A DNA stretch of 64,000 nt from Chromobacterium alkanivorans (GCF_016937655.1 NZ_JAFHKL010000016.1:1-64000), one strand, 5' to 3'. Shown: positions 28,517 through 38,645, counted from the first letter of the stretch. The notes: a model not told the origin generated them from the sequence alone. A program made the numbers and translations.

Positions 28517-29074
28517 TTAGACGGCCATCAGGTCGGCTTCCTTGGCGGCCAGGGCCTTGTCGATTTCGACGGTGTACTTGTCGGTCAGCTTCTGGATTTC
28601 ATCCTGGCCGCGACGCTCGTCGTCCTCGGTAATGGCCTTGTCTTTAAGCAGGTTCTTGAATTCGTTGTTGGCGTCGCGGCGGATATTGCGCACGGCCACG
28701 CGCGCGCCCTCGGCCTCGCCGCGCACGACCTTGATCAGGTCCTTGCGGCGCTCTTCGGTCAGCATCGGCATCGGCACGCGGATGATCTCGCCCATGGAGG
28801 CCGGGTTCAGGCCCAGGTCGGAGTCGCGGATCGCTTTTTCGATCTTGGCCAGCATCGGCTTTTCCCAGGGTTGCACGCCAATGGTGCGCGCGTCCACCAG
28901 GGTCACGTTGGCCACCTGGCTGATGGGCACGTCGCTGCCATAGTAGTCCACCATGACATGATCAAGAATGCCGGTATGGGCGCGACCGGTGCGCACTTTG
29001 CTCAGGTCGGTCTTAAACGCTTCCAGCGACTTCTGCATTTTCTGCTCGGCCGATTTCTTGATGTCGTTAATCAT
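28517..29074 (-). CDS. frr: Ribosome recycling factor
   Basis: 185-aa RRF that splits post-termination ribosomes with EF-G. The three-helix-bundle sequence begins [20 protein letters not shown], and the central block [19 protein letters not shown] is typical. The frame is open to a GTG at 29080, but ATG at 29074 with GGAG five bp upstream matches the 185-aa family length. Confidence 0.96.
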   Translation of the reverse strand: MINDIKKSAEQKMQKSLEAFKTDLSKVRTGRAHTGILDHVMVDYYGSDVPISQVANVTLVDARTIGVQPWEKPMLAKIEKAIRDSDLGLNPASMGEIIRVPMPMLTEERRKDLIKVVRGEAEGARVAVRNIRRDANNEFKNLLKDKAITEDDERRGQDEIQKLTDKYTVEIDKALAAKEADLMAV

Positions 29075-29150
29075 GTCCACTCCAAATCGAAACTTAAAAA
29101 GACAAGGCGAAAACGGCCATTGCCGCTTTCGCCTTCAGCAATTTTCAAAC

Positions 29151-29870
29151 TCAGCAGTGTACCAGCGTGCCTTCGTCTTCGCCAAGCACGACCCGGGTCA
29201 GCGCGCCGCTCTTGAAGATGCTGAACACCTTGATGTTCAGGTTCTGGTCGCGGCACAGCGCGAAGGCGGTGGCGTCCATCACTTTCAGGTTGCGCGAGAT
29301 CGCCTCGTCGAAGGTCAGGGTCTGGTAACGTATCGCGTCCGGGTTCTTTTTCGGATCGTCGGTGTACACGCCGTCCACCTTGGTGGCTTTCAGCATGATG
29401 TCCACGTTCATTTCCATGCCGCGCAGCGCCGCGGCGGTGTCCGTGGTGAAGAAGGGGTTGCCGGTGCCGGCGGCGAAGATCACCACCTTGCCCTCTTCCA
29501 GGTATTGCATCGCCTTGCCGCGCACATAGGGCTCGGCGATCTGCTGCATGGTCAGCGCCGACTGCACCCGCGCGATCAACCCAGCCTTGGTCATCGCGTC
29601 CTTCAGCGCCAGCGCGTTCATCACCGTGGCCATCATGCCCATGTAGTCCGCGGTGGCGCGATCCATGCCCGCGGCCGCCGGGGCGACGCCGCGGAAGATG
29701 TTGCCGCCGCCGATCACCACGCCCACTTCCACGCCAAGCTCCACAACTTCCTTGATCTGACCGACGATCTGCTCGATCGTGGCACGGTTGATGCCATAGC
29801 TGTCATCGCCCATCAGGGCCTCGCCGGAAAGTTTCAGCAGGATGCGTTTATAGGCAGGAACTTGGCTCAT
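29151..29870 (-). CDS. pyrH: Uridylate kinase
   Basis: 239-aa UMP kinase of the amino-acid-kinase fold, making UDP for nucleotide and cell-wall sugar synthesis. Begins [32 protein letters not shown] and [16 protein letters not shown] are diagnostic. ATG at 29870 with GAGG seven bp upstream is preferred to the longer open frame, which would run through the tsf terminator. First gene after that terminator, followed by frr. Confidence 0.96.
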   Translation of the reverse strand: MSQVPAYKRILLKLSGEALMGDDSYGINRATIEQIVGQIKEVVELGVEVGVVIGGGNIFRGVAPAAAGMDRATADYMGMMATVMNALALKDAMTKAGLIARVQSALTMQQIAEPYVRGKAMQYLEEGKVVIFAAGTGNPFFTTDTAAALRGMEMNVDIMLKATKVDGVYTDDPKKNPDAIRYQTLTFDEAISRNLKVMDATAFALCRDQNLNIKVFSIFKSGALTRVVLGEDEGTLVHC

Positions 29871-29910
29871 GGTAACCTCGGTTTGGCTGGATATTCGGTT
29901 TTCAGTTTGC

Positions 29911-29939
29911 AAAACGGCACCCTGCAGGCAGGGTGCCGT
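29911..29939 (-). terminator. Rho-independent terminator between tsf and pyrH
   Basis: Stem CGGCACCCT / AGGGTGCCG (29915-29923 and 29930-29938); read leftward it is followed by GTTTT. It ends the rpsB-tsf transcript. Confidence 0.8.
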
Positions 29940-29962
29940 CAATACGTCTCGCGACTGGGCGC

Positions 29963-30829
29963 TTACAGCTTGGCGGCTGCAGCCACTTCAGCGGCGTAGT
30001 CTACTACTTTCTTCTCAATGCCTTCGCCCACTACGAACATGGCGAACGCCTTGACCGAGGCTTTCTTCTCGGCCAACAGTTTTTCCACGGTCTGGTCCGG
30101 GTTCTTGACGAAGGGTTGGCCCATCAGGGTCACTTCGGCCAGGAACTTGTTGACGCGGCCTTCAACCATCTTGGCGACGATGTCGGCCGGCTTGCCGGAT
30201 TCGGCGGCCTGAGCGGTGTAGATCTTGCGCTCTTGTTCCAGGATGTCGGCGGAAACCTGATCCTTGGACACGCAGATCGGCTTGGAAGCAGCGATGTGCA
30301 TGGCCACGTCCTTGCCCACTTGCTCTTCGCCGACGAAGTCGACGATCACGCCGATCTTGGCGCCGTGCAGGTAGGTGGCGATCGCGCCTTCGGTCTGGTA
30401 GCGAACGAAACGACGGATGGTCATGTTCTCGCCCAGCTTGGCGATGGCGGCCTTGCGGATGTCTTCAACGGACTGGCCGTCGATTTCCACGGCGGACAGG
30501 GCTTCCACGTCGGCCGGGTTGGCTACGACCACAGCCTTGGCGGCGGCGGCGGCCAGGGCCAGGAAGGTCGGGTCCTTGGCAACGAAGTCGGTTTCGCAAT
30601 TGACTTCCACCAGGGCGCCAACGCCGCCTTCAACGAAGGAACCGATGATGCCTTCGGCAGCCACGCGGCCGGCCATCTTGGAAGCCTTGTTGCCGGACTT
30701 GATGCGCAGAATTTCTTCAGCCTTGGCGGCGTCGCCTTCGGCTTCCACCAGGGCTTTTTTGCATTCCATCATGCCGAGGCCGGTGGCCGCGCGCAGATCC
30801 GAAACCATTTTTGCGGTAATATCCGCCAT
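29963..30829 (-). CDS. tsf: Translation elongation factor Ts
   Basis: 288-aa nucleotide exchange factor for EF-Tu. N-terminal UBA-like domain with [20 protein letters not shown], and the EF-Ts signature CETDFVAKD near residue 80. It lies 69 bp after rpsB across a terminator-like hairpin. Codon use is strongly biased as expected for a translation gene. Confidence 0.97.
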   Translation of the reverse strand: MADITAKMVSDLRAATGLGMMECKKALVEAEGDAAKAEEILRIKSGNKASKMAGRVAAEGIIGSFVEGGVGALVEVNCETDFVAKDPTFLALAAAAAKAVVVANPADVEALSAVEIDGQSVEDIRKAAIAKLGENMTIRRFVRYQTEGAIATYLHGAKIGVIVDFVGEEQVGKDVAMHIAASKPICVSKDQVSADILEQERKIYTAQAAESGKPADIVAKMVEGRVNKFLAEVTLMGQPFVKNPDQTVEKLLAEKKASVKAFAMFVVGEGIEKKVVDYAAEVAAAAKL

Positions 30830-30866
30830 ACTTCGTACTCCTGAATGATTTTGATTACGTGGGTCT

Positions 30867-30892
30867 AAAAAAAGGGGCTTACGCCCCTTTTC
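30867..30892 (-). terminator. Intergenic terminator/attenuator between rpsB and tsf
   Basis: Stem AAAAGGGGC / GCCCCTTTT with loop TTAC; read leftward it is followed by T7-8. It looks like a full intrinsic terminator inside the rpsB-tsf operon, likely giving partial termination and more S2 than EF-Ts mRNA. Confidence 0.8.
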
Positions 30893-30898
30893 GTCTGC

Positions 30899-31627
30899 TT
30901 ACTCGGCTTGAGCCGATTCAGCAGCCACGATCTCGTGCAGAGACTGGGCGCGGCCTTCCAGCACCGCGTCGGCCATGCCGCGAGCGTACAGGCGGATGGC
31001 GCGGCTGGAGTCGTCGTTGCCCGGGATCACGTAATCGATGCCGTCCGGGGTGTTGTTGGTGTCAACAACGCCGATAACCGGGATGCCCAGTTTCTTGGCT
31101 TCGACGATGGTGCCCTTCTGGTAACCAGTGTCGATAACGAAGATGGCGTCCGGCAGGCCCTTCATATCCTTGATGCCGCCCAGCGAACGCTCCAGCTTGT
31201 CGACTTCGCGTTGCAGGTCCAGCAGTTCTTTCTTGTTGTAACCGGTGTCGCCAGCGGATTCCAGGATGGCGCGCTTCTCTTCAAGACGCTTGATCGACTG
31301 CTTCACGGTCTTGTAGTTGGTCAGCATGCCGCCCAGCCAGCGGTGGTCAACAAACGGCATGCCGCAACGGGCAGCCTCTTCACGTACGATCTCACGAGCC
31401 TGACGCTTGGTGCCCACGAACATGATGGAACCTTTGTTGGCGGCCAGACGACGCACATATTCCTGGGCTTCCACGAACAGCGGCAGAGTCTTTTCCAGGT
31501 TGATGATGTGAATCTTGTTGCGGCTGCCGAAGATGTACTTGGCCATCTTCGGGTTCCAGAAGCGGGTTTGGTGGCCGAAGTGAACGCCGGCCTCAAGCAT
31601 TTGACGCATGGTAACGTTGGTGGACAT
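30899..31627 (-). CDS. rpsB: 30S ribosomal protein S2
   Basis: 242-aa S2 protein. Begins [20 protein letters not shown]; contains [18 protein letters not shown] and [26 protein letters not shown] precedes the ATG. First gene of rpsB-tsf, behind a structured leader at 31656-31701. Confidence 0.98.
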   Translation of the reverse strand: MSTNVTMRQMLEAGVHFGHQTRFWNPKMAKYIFGSRNKIHIINLEKTLPLFVEAQEYVRRLAANKGSIMFVGTKRQAREIVREEAARCGMPFVDHRWLGGMLTNYKTVKQSIKRLEEKRAILESAGDTGYNKKELLDLQREVDKLERSLGGIKDMKGLPDAIFVIDTGYQKGTIVEAKKLGIPVIGVVDTNNTPDGIDYVIPGNDDSSRAIRLYARGMADAVLEGRAQSLHEIVAAESAQAE

Positions 31628-31655
31628 GCAAAAACTCCTTAAAGGGTTAAGCCTC

Positions 31656-31701
31656 CATCCGCGCAGACAACCTCGAAACGAGGCACCCTTTGGCGCGGAT
31701 G
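31656..31701 (-). promoter_or_regulatory. Structured rpsB mRNA leader (possible S2 autoregulatory element)
   Basis: In the 5' leader of rpsB: outer stem CATCCGCGC / GCGCGGATG (31656-31664 with 31693-31701) enclosing an inner hairpin CCTCG-AAA-CGAGG (31671-31683). In gamma-proteobacteria S2 represses its own operon through a leader structure. Whether this fold is the same element is inference; no T-run, so it is not a terminator. Confidence 0.5.
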
Positions 31702-31772
31702 TGCGTAATAGATGATTTTCCCCCGCCAGGATGGCAAGGGACGCGGGATTCTAACACCGGACGGCGGAGCGC

Positions 31773-31964
31773 TCAAGCCTCGTCGCGCGCCTCGCGGGCT
31801 TTTTCACGCTGGCGGCGCAGCTTGCGCCGCGTCATCCGCGCCACAAAAAAGGTGGGCAACACGCCCAGGAAGAACAGCGTGGACAGCGAGGCCAGCACGC
31901 TGTGCTGCGTCACGGCCAGCATCAGCACCACGTAGAGCCAGCCCAGCAACACGATCATCAGCAT
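31773..31964 (-). CDS. Small membrane protein (63 aa)
   Basis: 63 aa. Two hydrophobic helices (about residues 2-19 and 24-42), then a strongly basic and charged tail RMTRRKLRRQREKAREARDE. Probably a small inner-membrane protein with a cytoplasmic C-terminal helix. The open frame extends to 32060, but MLMIVLLGWLYVVLML at 31964 is the natural start. Function unknown. Divergent from the flavoprotein gene at 32081. Confidence 0.7.
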   Translation of the reverse strand: MLMIVLLGWLYVVLMLAVTQHSVLASLSTLFFLGVLPTFFVARMTRRKLRRQREKAREARDEA

Positions 31965-32080
31965 ATTTAAACAATCGTTTGAATTTTCCGGCAAAGCCGA
32001 CAACAATGACAGCGCCGGGCTCGAAACCCATTCCGCCCGCCGCCATCGACAGACCCACATTGTAAAGCGAGCCCAGCCCC

Positions 32081-33118
32081 ATGCAAACCGCCATCACCCG
32101 CCTGCTCGGCATTCAGCGCCCGCTGATCTGCCCCGGCATGAGCTATATCGCCACCCCGGAACTGGTGGCCGCCGTCGGCAACGCCGGCGGCCTGGGCATT
32201 CTCGCCACCGGCCCGCTGACGCCGGAGCAGACGCGGCAGGCCATCCGCCGCGTGCGCGAATTGAGCGACCGCCCCTTCGGCGTCGGCTGCACGCTGATGA
32301 TGCCGGGCGCCAAGGAAAACGCCGCGGTCGCGCTGGAGGAGCGCGTGCCGGTGATCAACTTCTCGCTGGGCAAGGGCGACTGGCTGATCGAGCGCGCCCA
32401 CGCCTACGGCGGCAAAGTGGTCGCCACCGTGGTGACCGAGAAACACGCGCGCTCGGCGCAGGCGTCCGGCGCCGACGCCCTGCTGGTCACCGGCCACGAG
32501 GCCGCCGCCCACGGCGGCGCCGTCACCTCGCTGACGCTGATCCCGGCCATCCGCCAGGCCAGCGCCCTGCCCATCATCTCCGCCGGCGGCTTCGCCGACG
32601 GTCAGGGCCTGATCGCCGCGCTGGCGCTGGGCGCCGACGCGGTGGCCATGGGCACGCGGCTGGCGATGACCCGGGAAAGCCCGGTGCACCAGCGCACCAA
32701 GGAAATGATCCGCCAGCGCGGCGTGGCCGACACCCTGTACTCCAAGAATTTCGACGGCCTGTGGTGCCGAGTGATGGACAGCCCCGCCGCACGCCAGGCC
32801 ACGCGCAAGCCGCTGGGCCCGCTTGCCGCCGCCTGGCGCGCCAGCGCCGCCGCGCGCAAGCTGGGCATGCCCATCGCCAAAGTGGTGCTGGGCGGCCTGC
32901 TGAGCCAGCCGCAGGCGCTGCGCCAGCTGGCGCAGTTCGGCGCCGCCACCGAATCCATCCGCCTGGCGATAGAGGACGGCGACCACGACAAGGGCGTGCA
33001 GCTGATCGGCCAGGCCCAGGGCCTGATCGACGACGTGCCCGGCGTGGCCGAACTGTTCGAGCGCATCCTGGCCGAGGCGGACGCCTGTCGGCAAAGACTC
33101 GCCGCGCTAGACCACTGA
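32081..33118 (+). CDS. FMN flavoprotein: nitronate monooxygenase or FabK-like enoyl reductase
   Basis: 345-aa TIM-barrel FMN protein of the 2-nitropropane dioxygenase family. N-terminal IQRPLICPGMSYIATPELVAA with NAGGLGILATG, then GADALLVTGHEAAAHGG near residue 137 and PIISAGGFADGQGL plus GADAVAMGTRLAMTRE, which bind FMN phosphate. FabK and nitronate monooxygenases share this fold; the CPGMSYIATPEL start leans to the FabK-like/NMO class 2 group, but substrate cannot be settled by eye. Single gene facing typA, sharing a bidirectional terminator. Confidence 0.82.
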   Translation: MQTAITRLLGIQRPLICPGMSYIATPELVAAVGNAGGLGILATGPLTPEQTRQAIRRVRELSDRPFGVGCTLMMPGAKENAAVALEERVPVINFSLGKGDWLIERAHAYGGKVVATVVTEKHARSAQASGADALLVTGHEAAAHGGAVTSLTLIPAIRQASALPIISAGGFADGQGLIAALALGADAVAMGTRLAMTRESPVHQRTKEMIRQRGVADTLYSKNFDGLWCRVMDSPAARQATRKPLGPLAAAWRASAAARKLGMPIAKVVLGGLLSQPQALRQLAQFGAATESIRLAIEDGDHDKGVQLIGQAQGLIDDVPGVAELFERILAEADACRQRLAALDH

Positions 33119-33124
33119 CCAATA

Positions 33125-33160
33125 AAAAACCGCCGCCCCATCAAGGGTACGGCGGTTTTT
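33125..33160. terminator. Bidirectional terminator between the flavoprotein gene and typA
   Basis: AAAAACCGCCG ... CGGCGGTTTTT, with a T-run on both strands, placed between converging genes. Confidence 0.85.
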
Positions 33161-33176
33161 GCCAAACCGGCGTCGA

Positions 33177-34997
33177 TCAGGACGCGGCGTTGGCCTTGGC
33201 CATCTTGCGACGATCCGATTCGTTCAGGTAACGCTTGCGGATGCGGATGGACTTCGGCGTGATTTCCACCAGCTCGTCGTCGTCGATGAATTCAACGGCG
33301 GACTCCAGCGTCAGCTTGATCGGCGTGGTCAGACGCACGGCTTCGTCGGTGCCGGAGGCGCGCACGTTGGTCAGCTGCTTGCCCTTGACCGGGTTCACCA
33401 CCAGATCGTTGTCGCGGCTGTGGATGCCGATGATCATGCCTTCGTACAGCTTCTCGCCCGGGGCCGTGAACATGCGGCCGCGGTCTTCCAGCTTCCACAA
33501 CGCGTAAGCCACCGCCTCGCCGTTCTCTTGCGAGATCAGCACGCCGTTGTGACGGCCCGGCATGTCCGGCTTGACCGGAGCGTAGTCGTCGAACACATGG
33601 CTCATCAGGCCGGTGCCGCGGGTCATGGTCATGAAGTCGGACTGGAAGCCGATCAGGCCACGCGCCGGAATATGGTATTCCAGGCGAGTGCGGCCGTTGC
33701 CGTCGGATTCCATATTGGTCAGCTCGCCGCGGCGACGACCGATTTCTTCCATCACGCCACCCTGGTGATCGTCTTCCAGGTCGATGGTCAGGTTTTCGTA
33801 CGGCTCGCACTTCTGGCCGTCGATTTCCTTGAACACCACGCGCGGCTTGGCCACGGCCATTTCAAAGCCTTCGCGACGCATGTTTTCCAGCAGAATGGTC
33901 AGGTGCAGTTCGCCGCGACCGGACACGCGGAACACGTCGGAGTCGCCGGTGTCTTCCACGCGCAGCGCCACATTGGTCAACAGCTCCTTGGTCAGGCGGT
34001 CGCGGATCTGACGCGAGGTCACGAACTTGCCTTCTGTGCCGGCCAGCGGCGAGGAGTTCACCATGAAGTCCATGGTCAGCGTCGGCTCGTCCACGGACAG
34101 CATGGGCAGGCCTACCGGCTGCTCTTTGTCGCAGATGGTCACGCCGATGCCGATGTCTTCGATGCCGGAGATGATGATGATGTCGCCCGCTTCGGCTTCT
34201 TCAACCGGCACGCGGTCCAGGCCTTGATAGCCCAGCACCTGATTGATGCGGCCGGAAGCCACTTGATCGTCGTGGTTCATCACCACCACTTGCTGACCCG
34301 GCTTGATGCGGCCGTTCAGCACGCGGCCCACGCCCAGGCGGCCGGTGTAAGTGGAGTAGTCCAGCGCGGAAATCTGCAGCTGCAACGGCGCGTCGACACT
34401 GCCCGGAGGGGTCGGCACATGCTCGAGCACGGTGTTGAACAGCGGACGCATATTGTCGGACTCTTCTTCCAGCTCCAGCTTGGCGAAACCGTTCAGGCCG
34501 GAAGCGTAGATGATCGGGAAGTCCAGCTGTTCATCGGTCGCGCCCAGCTTGTCGAACAGGTCGAAAGTCTGATCCACCACCCAATCCGGACGCGCGCCCG
34601 GACGGTCCACCTTATTGATCACCACGATAGGGCGCAGACCCAGCGCCAGCGCTTTCTTGGTAACGAAACGGGTTTGCGGCATCGGGCCTTCTACGGCGTC
34701 AACCAGCAGCAGCACGCCGTCCACCATGCCCAACACGCGCTCAACTTCGCCGCCGAAGTCGGCGTGTCCCGGAGTGTCGACGATATTGATGTGCACGCCT
34801 TCGTATTCGATGGCGGTGTTCTTGGCCAGAATGGTGATGCCGCGTTCTTTTTCAAGATCGTTGCTGTCCATTACACGCTCGTCCACTTGCTGGTTCTCGC
34901 GGAAGGTACCGGATTGACGCAGCAGTTGGTCTACAAGCGTGGTCTTGCCATGGTCGACGTGGGCGATGATGGCGATATTGCGAATTTGTCGGGTCAT
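33177..34997 (-). CDS. typA: Ribosome-associated GTPase TypA/BipA
   Basis: 606-aa translational GTPase of the EF-G superfamily acting in 50S assembly and stress growth. G1 AHVDHGKTT (about residues 12-20), G3 [17 protein letters not shown]4 NKVD, and the family block [20 protein letters not shown]. The longest frame starts at 35060, but [15 protein letters not shown] at 34997 is the conserved N-terminus. No Shine-Dalgarno precedes it; instead the leader carries CCTCCTCC five bp upstream. Confidence 0.96.
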   Translation of the reverse strand: MTRQIRNIAIIAHVDHGKTTLVDQLLRQSGTFRENQQVDERVMDSNDLEKERGITILAKNTAIEYEGVHINIVDTPGHADFGGEVERVLGMVDGVLLLVDAVEGPMPQTRFVTKKALALGLRPIVVINKVDRPGARPDWVVDQTFDLFDKLGATDEQLDFPIIYASGLNGFAKLELEEESDNMRPLFNTVLEHVPTPPGSVDAPLQLQISALDYSTYTGRLGVGRVLNGRIKPGQQVVVMNHDDQVASGRINQVLGYQGLDRVPVEEAEAGDIIIISGIEDIGIGVTICDKEQPVGLPMLSVDEPTLTMDFMVNSSPLAGTEGKFVTSRQIRDRLTKELLTNVALRVEDTGDSDVFRVSGRGELHLTILLENMRREGFEMAVAKPRVVFKEIDGQKCEPYENLTIDLEDDHQGGVMEEIGRRRGELTNMESDGNGRTRLEYHIPARGLIGFQSDFMTMTRGTGLMSHVFDDYAPVKPDMPGRHNGVLISQENGEAVAYALWKLEDRGRMFTAPGEKLYEGMIIGIHSRDNDLVVNPVKGKQLTNVRASGTDEAVRLTTPIKLTLESAVEFIDDDELVEITPKSIRIRKRYLNESDRRKMAKANAAS

Positions 34998-35136
34998 TTT
35001 TGGAGGAGGATGGATACAGAAAAATCGCTGGATAATAGCACAAAAAACAGTCCCTACCAAAAATTCCGGCGGGCGACAAGCGTCTGGCTTTTGCGTACAC
35101 TGCGCGGCAAACCGACTTTCGACGAGGAAACGCGCT

Positions 35137-36012
35137 ATGTACGACTGGAACGCCTTATGGCATGAGCACGAGGCTTACCGCACCGGCTACGCCGTCCAGC
35201 ACAATGACGCCAACCAGTTGGCCGAGGCGCTGTCCGCCAAGCTGATCAAGCCGGCGGCGGGCATCGACGACGTGGCCGTCTACGACAACGGCGAGCGCTA
35301 TCTGCTGGCCGCCCACCAGGACGGCCTGCAATTGCTGGAAATCGCCAAGCGCAGCCTGTTCGACATCACGCTGCGCTTCGTCACCGAGGACGAAGAGCAG
35401 GACATCGCACCGCCCTACATCGAAATCCACGTCGACAACCTGGCCACCGAAGAACAGGCGGTCTGGCGCGCCGCGGTCAGCCGCGACGAGGAAGGCCGGA
35501 TCTGGGTGGGCAAGCGCGCGCTGGACGAAGGCGTGGTGCCGGCCATGCCTTTCGACGAACTGTCCTTCACCGACGACGCCCGCTTCCGCGAAGAACTGAC
35601 CCGCGTCTGGCACGAGGACCTGCCGCAACGGAAGCCGGCGCTGGAAGCCTGGTTCCAGCACGGCGCGCTGAGCGCCCCGGACGACGAGCCGGCCCACTAC
35701 GGCGACGCCGCGCGGGTGCAGCAGATCTGCGACCGCTACGCCGAAATCGTGCGCCGCGAACAGGCGCTGCTGTCGCGCCAGTTCAGCGACCCGGAACTGC
35801 ACCTGATCGCCCAGGTGCTGAAAGGCGTGCACTTCGACGACGCCGCCGCCTGCCGCGGCGTGTGGCTGGCGGTGGAGACCCGCATCATCGAAGAAGAGCT
35901 GGACCAGCAATGGAAGGTGGATGGGGAAAAACTCCTGACCAAGATGAAGGCGCTCAGCTACGCCCAGGAAGTGGCCTTGATAGAAGCGCTGTCGCCGTTG
36001 CCGTCCAACTGA
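35137..36012 (+). CDS. Hypothetical protein (291 aa)
   Basis: 291 aa beginning MYDWNALWHEHEAYRTGYAV, with GACGAGGA before the ATG. Acidic, soluble, alpha-helical toward the C-terminus, no signal peptide, no recognised motif. The frame extends upstream to 34939 but this would run through the typA promoter region. A stand-alone gene ahead of the enoyl-reductase-like gene (81-bp gap). Function not assignable. Confidence 0.75.
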   Translation: MYDWNALWHEHEAYRTGYAVQHNDANQLAEALSAKLIKPAAGIDDVAVYDNGERYLLAAHQDGLQLLEIAKRSLFDITLRFVTEDEEQDIAPPYIEIHVDNLATEEQAVWRAAVSRDEEGRIWVGKRALDEGVVPAMPFDELSFTDDARFREELTRVWHEDLPQRKPALEAWFQHGALSAPDDEPAHYGDAARVQQICDRYAEIVRREQALLSRQFSDPELHLIAQVLKGVHFDDAAACRGVWLAVETRIIEEELDQQWKVDGEKLLTKMKALSYAQEVALIEALSPLPSN

Positions 36013-36093
36013 ACACCTGAAACCGGATCGCGGGTAAAATGCCCCCGATCCGAGCAATCACTCCAATATATCCAAGCGACCGGCCCCGCCAAG

Positions 36094-37440
36094 ATGCGCC
36101 GCGCCGGCCCACATCAAGAAAGACTGAAAAACATGGCCCAAACCAGCGCCCTGAGACAGCTTCCGCAAAGCAATCTGTTCCGCCCCGGCGACGTCTTCGT
36201 CCTGTTCGGCGAACTGTTCGGCCGCGGCTACGCCAACGGCCTGATCAACGAAGCGCGCAAGGCCGGCATGGACATCATCGGCATGACCGTGGGCCGCCGC
36301 GACGAAAACAACCAGCTGCGCCCGCTCAACGAGGAAGAACTGGCCGCGGCCGAGGCCAATCTCGGCGGCCGCGTGATCAATGTGCCGCTGATGGCCGGCT
36401 TCGACCAGGACGGCGCGCCGACGCCGACCGAACTGCTGGCCGCGCTGACCCTGAAAAGCTGGCAGGACGACAAGCTGGACTGGGAGCACATCGAACAATG
36501 CCGCCAGATCGGCGTGCAGCGCTTCAAGGACGGCGTCGCCCAGGCGATGGCCCAACTGGACGACATGATAGCCGACGGCCGCAACGTATTCTTCGCCCAC
36601 ACCATGGCCGGCGGCATCCCCAAGGCCAAGGTGTTCCTGGCCATCGCCAACCGCGTCTACAAAGGCCGCGGCGAGCGCTTCCTGTCCACCCAGGCGCTGC
36701 TGGACAGCGATCTGGGCAAACTGATCCTGCAGAACTTCGACGAAGTCACCGCCAACACCTTCCAGCACCTGATAGACGGCAGCGCCGCGCTGCGCGGCCG
36801 GCTGGAAGCCGCCGGCGGCCAGGTGCGCTACACCGCCTACGGCTACCACGGCACCGAGATCCTGATCGACGGCGACTACCAGTGGCAGACCTACACCAAC
36901 TACACCCAGGGCTACGCCAAGATGCGCCTGGAAAACGTCGCCCGCGCCGCCTGGGAACAAGGCGTCAAGGCTACGGTGTTCAACTGCCCGGAAATCCGCA
37001 CCAACTCCTCGGACATCTTCGTCGGCGTGGAACTGCCGCTGCTGGCGCTGCTGCGCGCGCTGAAACGCGAGGACGGCGGCGCCTGGGCCGACGCGCAATG
37101 GCAGGCCTGCGCCGCGCTGCTGCAGGACGGCCATACGCTGGAAGAAGTGCTGGAGAAGATAGACGCGCTCAATAGCGGCGAGGTGATGCGCGGCTTCCGC
37201 AATTTCGAAGCCTGGCCGATGCCGAACAGCCCGGAACTGGCCGAGGTGATGATAGGCACTTCCGACGCCATCGTGGACCTGCACCAGGACAAGAAGGCGC
37301 TGATCACCGACCACCTGAGCAGCCTGGTGATCGACGCCACCGGCCCGCTGATGTTCCACGAAGCCGCCGCGCCGGCCGGCCCGGTGCTGTGGCTGAACCA
37401 CGACATCATCGCGCGCCAGCTGAACCGGATGCACGCTTAA
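36094..37440 (+). CDS. Putative enoyl-ACP reductase, FabMG-like
   Basis: 448 aa. The N-terminal region FVLFGELFGRGYANGLINEA has a GxxxGxG nucleotide-binding pattern (FGELFGRG) followed by MDIIGMTVGRRDE, as in Rossmann/SDR-type folds. Overall it resembles proteins annotated as the FabMG family of enoyl-ACP reductases, but I recall that family only from its start and length. Catalytic residues cannot be placed with certainty. GAAAGA precedes the ATG. Its TAA stop is the first three bases of repeat B. If correct, the organism has an enoyl reductase besides any FabI, plus the FabK-like protein at 32 kb. Confidence 0.55.
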   Translation: MRRAGPHQERLKNMAQTSALRQLPQSNLFRPGDVFVLFGELFGRGYANGLINEARKAGMDIIGMTVGRRDENNQLRPLNEEELAAAEANLGGRVINVPLMAGFDQDGAPTPTELLAALTLKSWQDDKLDWEHIEQCRQIGVQRFKDGVAQAMAQLDDMIADGRNVFFAHTMAGGIPKAKVFLAIANRVYKGRGERFLSTQALLDSDLGKLILQNFDEVTANTFQHLIDGSAALRGRLEAAGGQVRYTAYGYHGTEILIDGDYQWQTYTNYTQGYAKMRLENVARAAWEQGVKATVFNCPEIRTNSSDIFVGVELPLLALLRALKREDGGAWADAQWQACAALLQDGHTLEEVLEKIDALNSGEVMRGFRNFEAWPMPNSPELAEVMIGTSDAIVDLHQDKKALITDHLSSLVIDATGPLMFHEAAAPAGPVLWLNHDIIARQLNRMHA

Positions 37441-37587
37441 GAACCTGTTAACGATCTGCTGCGCGTTGTGGAGCATTACACGGTGAGTACACCCTCAAAA
37501 TGCTCATGTACCAACCGTACATTCCGCTTTCTCAGCCGTTTTCGCCTTGTCTCGCTCTTGCTCGCGAGATCGTAAACACGTTCTAAG
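37438..37587 (+). repeat. Palindromic intergenic repeat, copy B
   Basis: About 150 bp. Begins TAAGAACCTGTTAACGATCT (the TAA is the stop of the preceding gene) and ends GATCGTAAACACGTTCTAA. Internal blocks ACGGTGAGTACA, AAAATGCTCATGTACCAA, ACATTCCGCTTTCTCAGC and CGCCTTGTCTCGCTCTTGC match copies A and C. Confidence 0.85.
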
Positions 37588-37613
37588 AAGCGACCAGCCC
37601 CCTTCCCCAACGC

Positions 37614-37644
37614 AAAAGCGCGCCCATTCGGGCGCGCTTTTTTT
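37614..37644 (+). terminator. Rho-independent terminator behind repeat B
   Basis: Stem AAAGCGCGCCC / GGGCGCGCTTT with T7 tail. It serves the gene at 36094, from whose stop it is separated by repeat B. Confidence 0.88.
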
Positions 37645-37658
37645 CGTCCCAAACCCGC

Positions 37659-38645
37659 TCAGCCCGCCAACACCGGAAACAGCGTCAACACCACCTTGCC
37701 CAGATTGCGGTTGGCCTCGACATAGGCGTGCGCGTCGGCCACCTGGGCCACGGGGTAGCTCGAATCCAGCGTCAGGCGCAGCCTGCCCTGCTCCAGCGCC
37801 GGCAAAATCCGGGCTTCCACCGCCCGCGCCAGGCGCGCCTTCACCTCCAGCGGCTGCGGCCGCAGCGTGGAGCCGATCAGCGAGATGCGCTTCATCAGCA
37901 ACGCGCCCAGGTTCAGCTCCGCCTTGGCGCCGCCCAGCAGGCCGATATTGACCAGCCTCCCGTCCGGCTTCAAGGCCGACAGATTGTCGTTCAGATAGCT
38001 GGCGCCCACCGGGTCCAGCACCACGTCGGCGCCGCCCCAATCCTTGACCAAGGCGCCGAAGGCCGGCGTTTGCCGGTAGTTGAACGCCTGCGCCGCGCCC
38101 AGTTGGCGGCAAAACGCCGCCTTCTCCTCGCTGCCCGCGCTGGCGAAGGCCTGCGCGCCCAACAGGCCGGCCAGCTGGATCGCCGCCGCGCCCACGCCGC
38201 TGGCGCCGGCGTGCACCAGCACGGTCTCGCCGGCCTGCAAGCCGGCTTTCTCCACCAGATTGAACCAGGCCGTCATCCAGGCCTCGGGCAGGCTGGCCGC
38301 CTCCACCCAGGACAGCCAGTCCGGCTTGGCGATGGCCAGCGCCTCGTCCAGCAGCGCGTATTCGGCGTAGCCGCCGCCGCCGATCAGGCCGAACACCGCG
38401 TCCCCGGGCCGGAAGCACGAGTCCGCGTCCGCCTCCTCCACCACCCCGGCCACTTCCAGGCCCAGAATCGGGCTGGCGCCCGGCGGCGGCGGGTAATGCC
38501 CGGCCCGCTGCGCCAGGTCGGCGCGGTTGATCCCCGCGGCCATCACCCGCAGCAACAACTGCCCGGCGCCGCGAAGCGGCGGCGCGATCTCGTCCAACTG
38601 CAGGGTGTCGACTCCGCCCGGAGCCGACTGCACGACTGCCAACAT
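37659..38645 (-). CDS. NAD(P)H:quinone oxidoreductase, zinc-less MDR family
   Basis: 328-aa medium-chain dehydrogenase/reductase. N-terminal MLAVVQSAPGGVDTLQLDE and GINRADLAQRAGHYPPPPG, then the NADPH-binding AGASGVGAAAIQLAGLLGA near residue 145. Catalytic zinc ligands of alcohol dehydrogenases are absent, as in quinone oxidoreductases of the PIG3/QorA group. A strong AAAGGAGG precedes the ATG at 38645, settling the start against the longer frame. Divergent from yhhQ. Confidence 0.88.
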   Translation of the reverse strand: MLAVVQSAPGGVDTLQLDEIAPPLRGAGQLLLRVMAAGINRADLAQRAGHYPPPPGASPILGLEVAGVVEEADADSCFRPGDAVFGLIGGGGYAEYALLDEALAIAKPDWLSWVEAASLPEAWMTAWFNLVEKAGLQAGETVLVHAGASGVGAAAIQLAGLLGAQAFASAGSEEKAAFCRQLGAAQAFNYRQTPAFGALVKDWGGADVVLDPVGASYLNDNLSALKPDGRLVNIGLLGGAKAELNLGALLMKRISLIGSTLRPQPLEVKARLARAVEARILPALEQGRLRLTLDSSYPVAQVADAHAYVEANRNLGKVVLTLFPVLAG

